Source: an uncultured Saprospiraceae bacterium
Lineage (GTDB): Bacteria > Bacteroidota > Bacteroidia > Chitinophagales > Saprospiraceae
Assembly: GCA_937894165.1 (NCBI GenBank)
Contig: CALCSX010000320.1
Span: forward strand, 1-16,774
Length of the DNA stretch: 16,774 bases
Reading direction: 5' to 3'
Shown here: piece after piece, positions 15,839 to 16,774 of the stretch
Numbering within the stretch: position 1 is the stretch's first letter
How the letters are laid out: every line of letters starts with the position of its first letter
Notes under the pieces: generated by a model
What the model saw: only the letters and a program-made list of their open reading frames with translations
Told to the model about the DNA's origin: nothing
Databases searched by the model: none
Program-made: the position numbers and the translations under genes

Positions 15839-16719
15839 TAATCGTAAATTTCTTTTTTGGCCGATTTCAAAGTATTCATCATCAGTGCAGCGACAGTCAT
15901 AAGACCGACACCCCCCGGTACAGGAGTGATATAGGATGCTTTCGAACTTGCTTCTTCGAAAGCCACGTCACCTTTAAGTTGAAATCCACTTTTGGTGGTT
16001 TTGGACACCACCCTGTTAATTCCAACATCGATCACGACCGCCCCTTCTTTCAACATATCCCCTTTGACAAATTCCGAGATTCCAATAGCTGCGACGACAA
16101 TATCTGCAGATCTTATGACCGATTCCAGATCCTTGGTTCGACTGTGCGTTAGCGTGACCGTACAATCACCCGGATAGCCCTTCCTTGACAATAATATAGA
16201 AATCGGTGTACCTACAATATTACTCCTTCCGACTACAACGGCATGCTTGCCTGAAGTTTCAATTTTATAAGCCTCTAATAATAAAATAATCCCATAAGGC
16301 GTGGCTGGAAGGTAGGCCGGCATTCCTTGTGCCATGCGACCAAAGTTGACCGGGTGAAAACCATCGACATCCTTTCTATAATCGATAGCCAAATTGATGC
16401 TGTCTTCATCCAAATGCTTCGGAAGCGGGAGCTGGACAATAAATCCATCGATGTCCGGGTTGTTGTTCATTTTATTTACTTCCTCTAATAATTCATCCTG
16501 ACTTATGTTTTCAGGCAATTCAACAAGCGTGGATGCAAAGCCAACTTCCTCGCAAGACCTGACTTTGCTTCCCACATATGATCGACTTGCGGGATTATTT
16601 CCCACCAAAATTGCCGCTAAATGGGGGCGCTTCCTTCCTTCCTTAAGAAGTTGATCAACTTCCAATTTTATCTTTGCCTTTAGTTCTCCGGAGACTTTTT
16701 TCCCGTCAATTAAAATCAT
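15838..16719 (-). CDS. folD: Bifunctional methylenetetrahydrofolate dehydrogenase/cyclohydrolase FolD
   Basis: FolD converts 5,10-methylene-THF to 10-formyl-THF in two steps, supplying one-carbon units for purines and formyl-Met-tRNA. It has 293 residues, a normal length. Catalytic residues are in place: Y48 and K52 (in SYVGSKVRSCEEVG), Q96 (in GFIVQLPLP) and the Asp residues in RKDVDGFHPVN (115-124). The dinucleotide-binding part has VVVGRSNIVGTPISILLS (161-178), and the C-terminal signature is YITPVPGGVGLMTVAALM (263-280). The ATG at 16719 gives the standard MILIDGKKVSGELK start. The 55 nt before it in the window show no TAnnTTTG box, so folD may be transcribed from an upstream gene outside the window. 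It is followed by prmA with a one-base overlap. Confidence 0.97.
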   Translation of the reverse strand: MILIDGKKVSGELKAKIKLEVDQLLKEGRKRPHLAAILVGNNPASRSYVGSKVRSCEEVGFASTLVELPENISQDELLEEVNKMNNNPDIDGFIVQLPLPKHLDEDSINLAIDYRKDVDGFHPVNFGRMAQGMPAYLPATPYGIILLLEAYKIETSGKHAVVVGRSNIVGTPISILLSRKGYPGDCTVTLTHSRTKDLESVIRSADIVVAAIGISEFVKGDMLKEGAVVIDVGINRVVSKTTKSGFQLKGDVAFEEASSKASYITPVPGGVGLMTVAALMMNTLKSAKKEIYD

Positions 16720-16774
16720 TATTTTAAAAATTTTATATTTCTGAATTGCTCACAAGTTAAAAGAATTGAATAAA

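Noticed and set aside
1..16774. CRISPR array, tRNA, rRNA, prophage or toxin-antitoxin module
   Set aside because: No direct-repeat array, cloverleaf-like sequence, integrase, transposase or paired small genes were seen on either strand.

Overview
The window is an AT-rich chromosomal stretch from a member of the Bacteroidota, most likely a free-living relative of the Cytophagales or Flavobacteriales. Three things point there. A large secreted protein ends in a type IX secretion (T9SS) sorting domain, a system confined to this phylum. Several genes carry the phylum's promoter -7 box (TAnnTTTG). The housekeeping proteins also read like Bacteroidota versions. The genus cannot be fixed from the sequence alone.

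Layout. (1) 1-449, minus: N-terminal half of an EamA/DMT-family transporter running off the left edge, with a recognisable promoter. (2) 776-1795, plus: clpS-aat, a two-gene N-degron unit in which Aat tags proteins with Leu/Phe and ClpS delivers them to a Clp protease. It ends at an intrinsic terminator. (3) 1976-4822, minus: a UvrA DNA-repair ATPase lacking some cysteine pairs usual in the family. (4) 5196-5777, plus: an ECF-type sigma factor with no anti-sigma gene beside it, closed by a 13-bp bidirectional terminator. (5) 5888-9010, minus: a T9SS-exported multidomain surface or secreted protein. (6) 9263-13835, minus: smc, then an HD-superfamily phosphohydrolase 12 nt downstream, then a two-helix membrane protein. 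(7) 14069-14827, plus: a class I SAM methyltransferase with a good promoter. (8) 14828-15007: a GC-rich gene-free element carrying a 14-bp perfect inverted repeat. (9) 15008-16719, minus: folD-prmA, coupled by a one-base stop/start overlap.

Most of the window is core-genome housekeeping: protein turnover, DNA repair, chromosome organisation, one-carbon metabolism and ribosomal protein methylation. I see no phage, transposase, CRISPR array, tRNA or rRNA, and no obvious new multi-gene system. The parts most worth a second look are the GC-rich element at 14829-14997, the -7 boxes abutting the start codons of uvrA and smc (suggesting leaderless mRNAs), the unusual zinc-ligand pattern of UvrA, and the unaccompanied sigma factor with its long AT-rich leader.

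Two automatic starts were corrected. smc begins at the ATG at 13835 (not an in-frame TTG inside the promoter box), and the T9SS protein probably begins at 9010, where a normal signal peptide starts.
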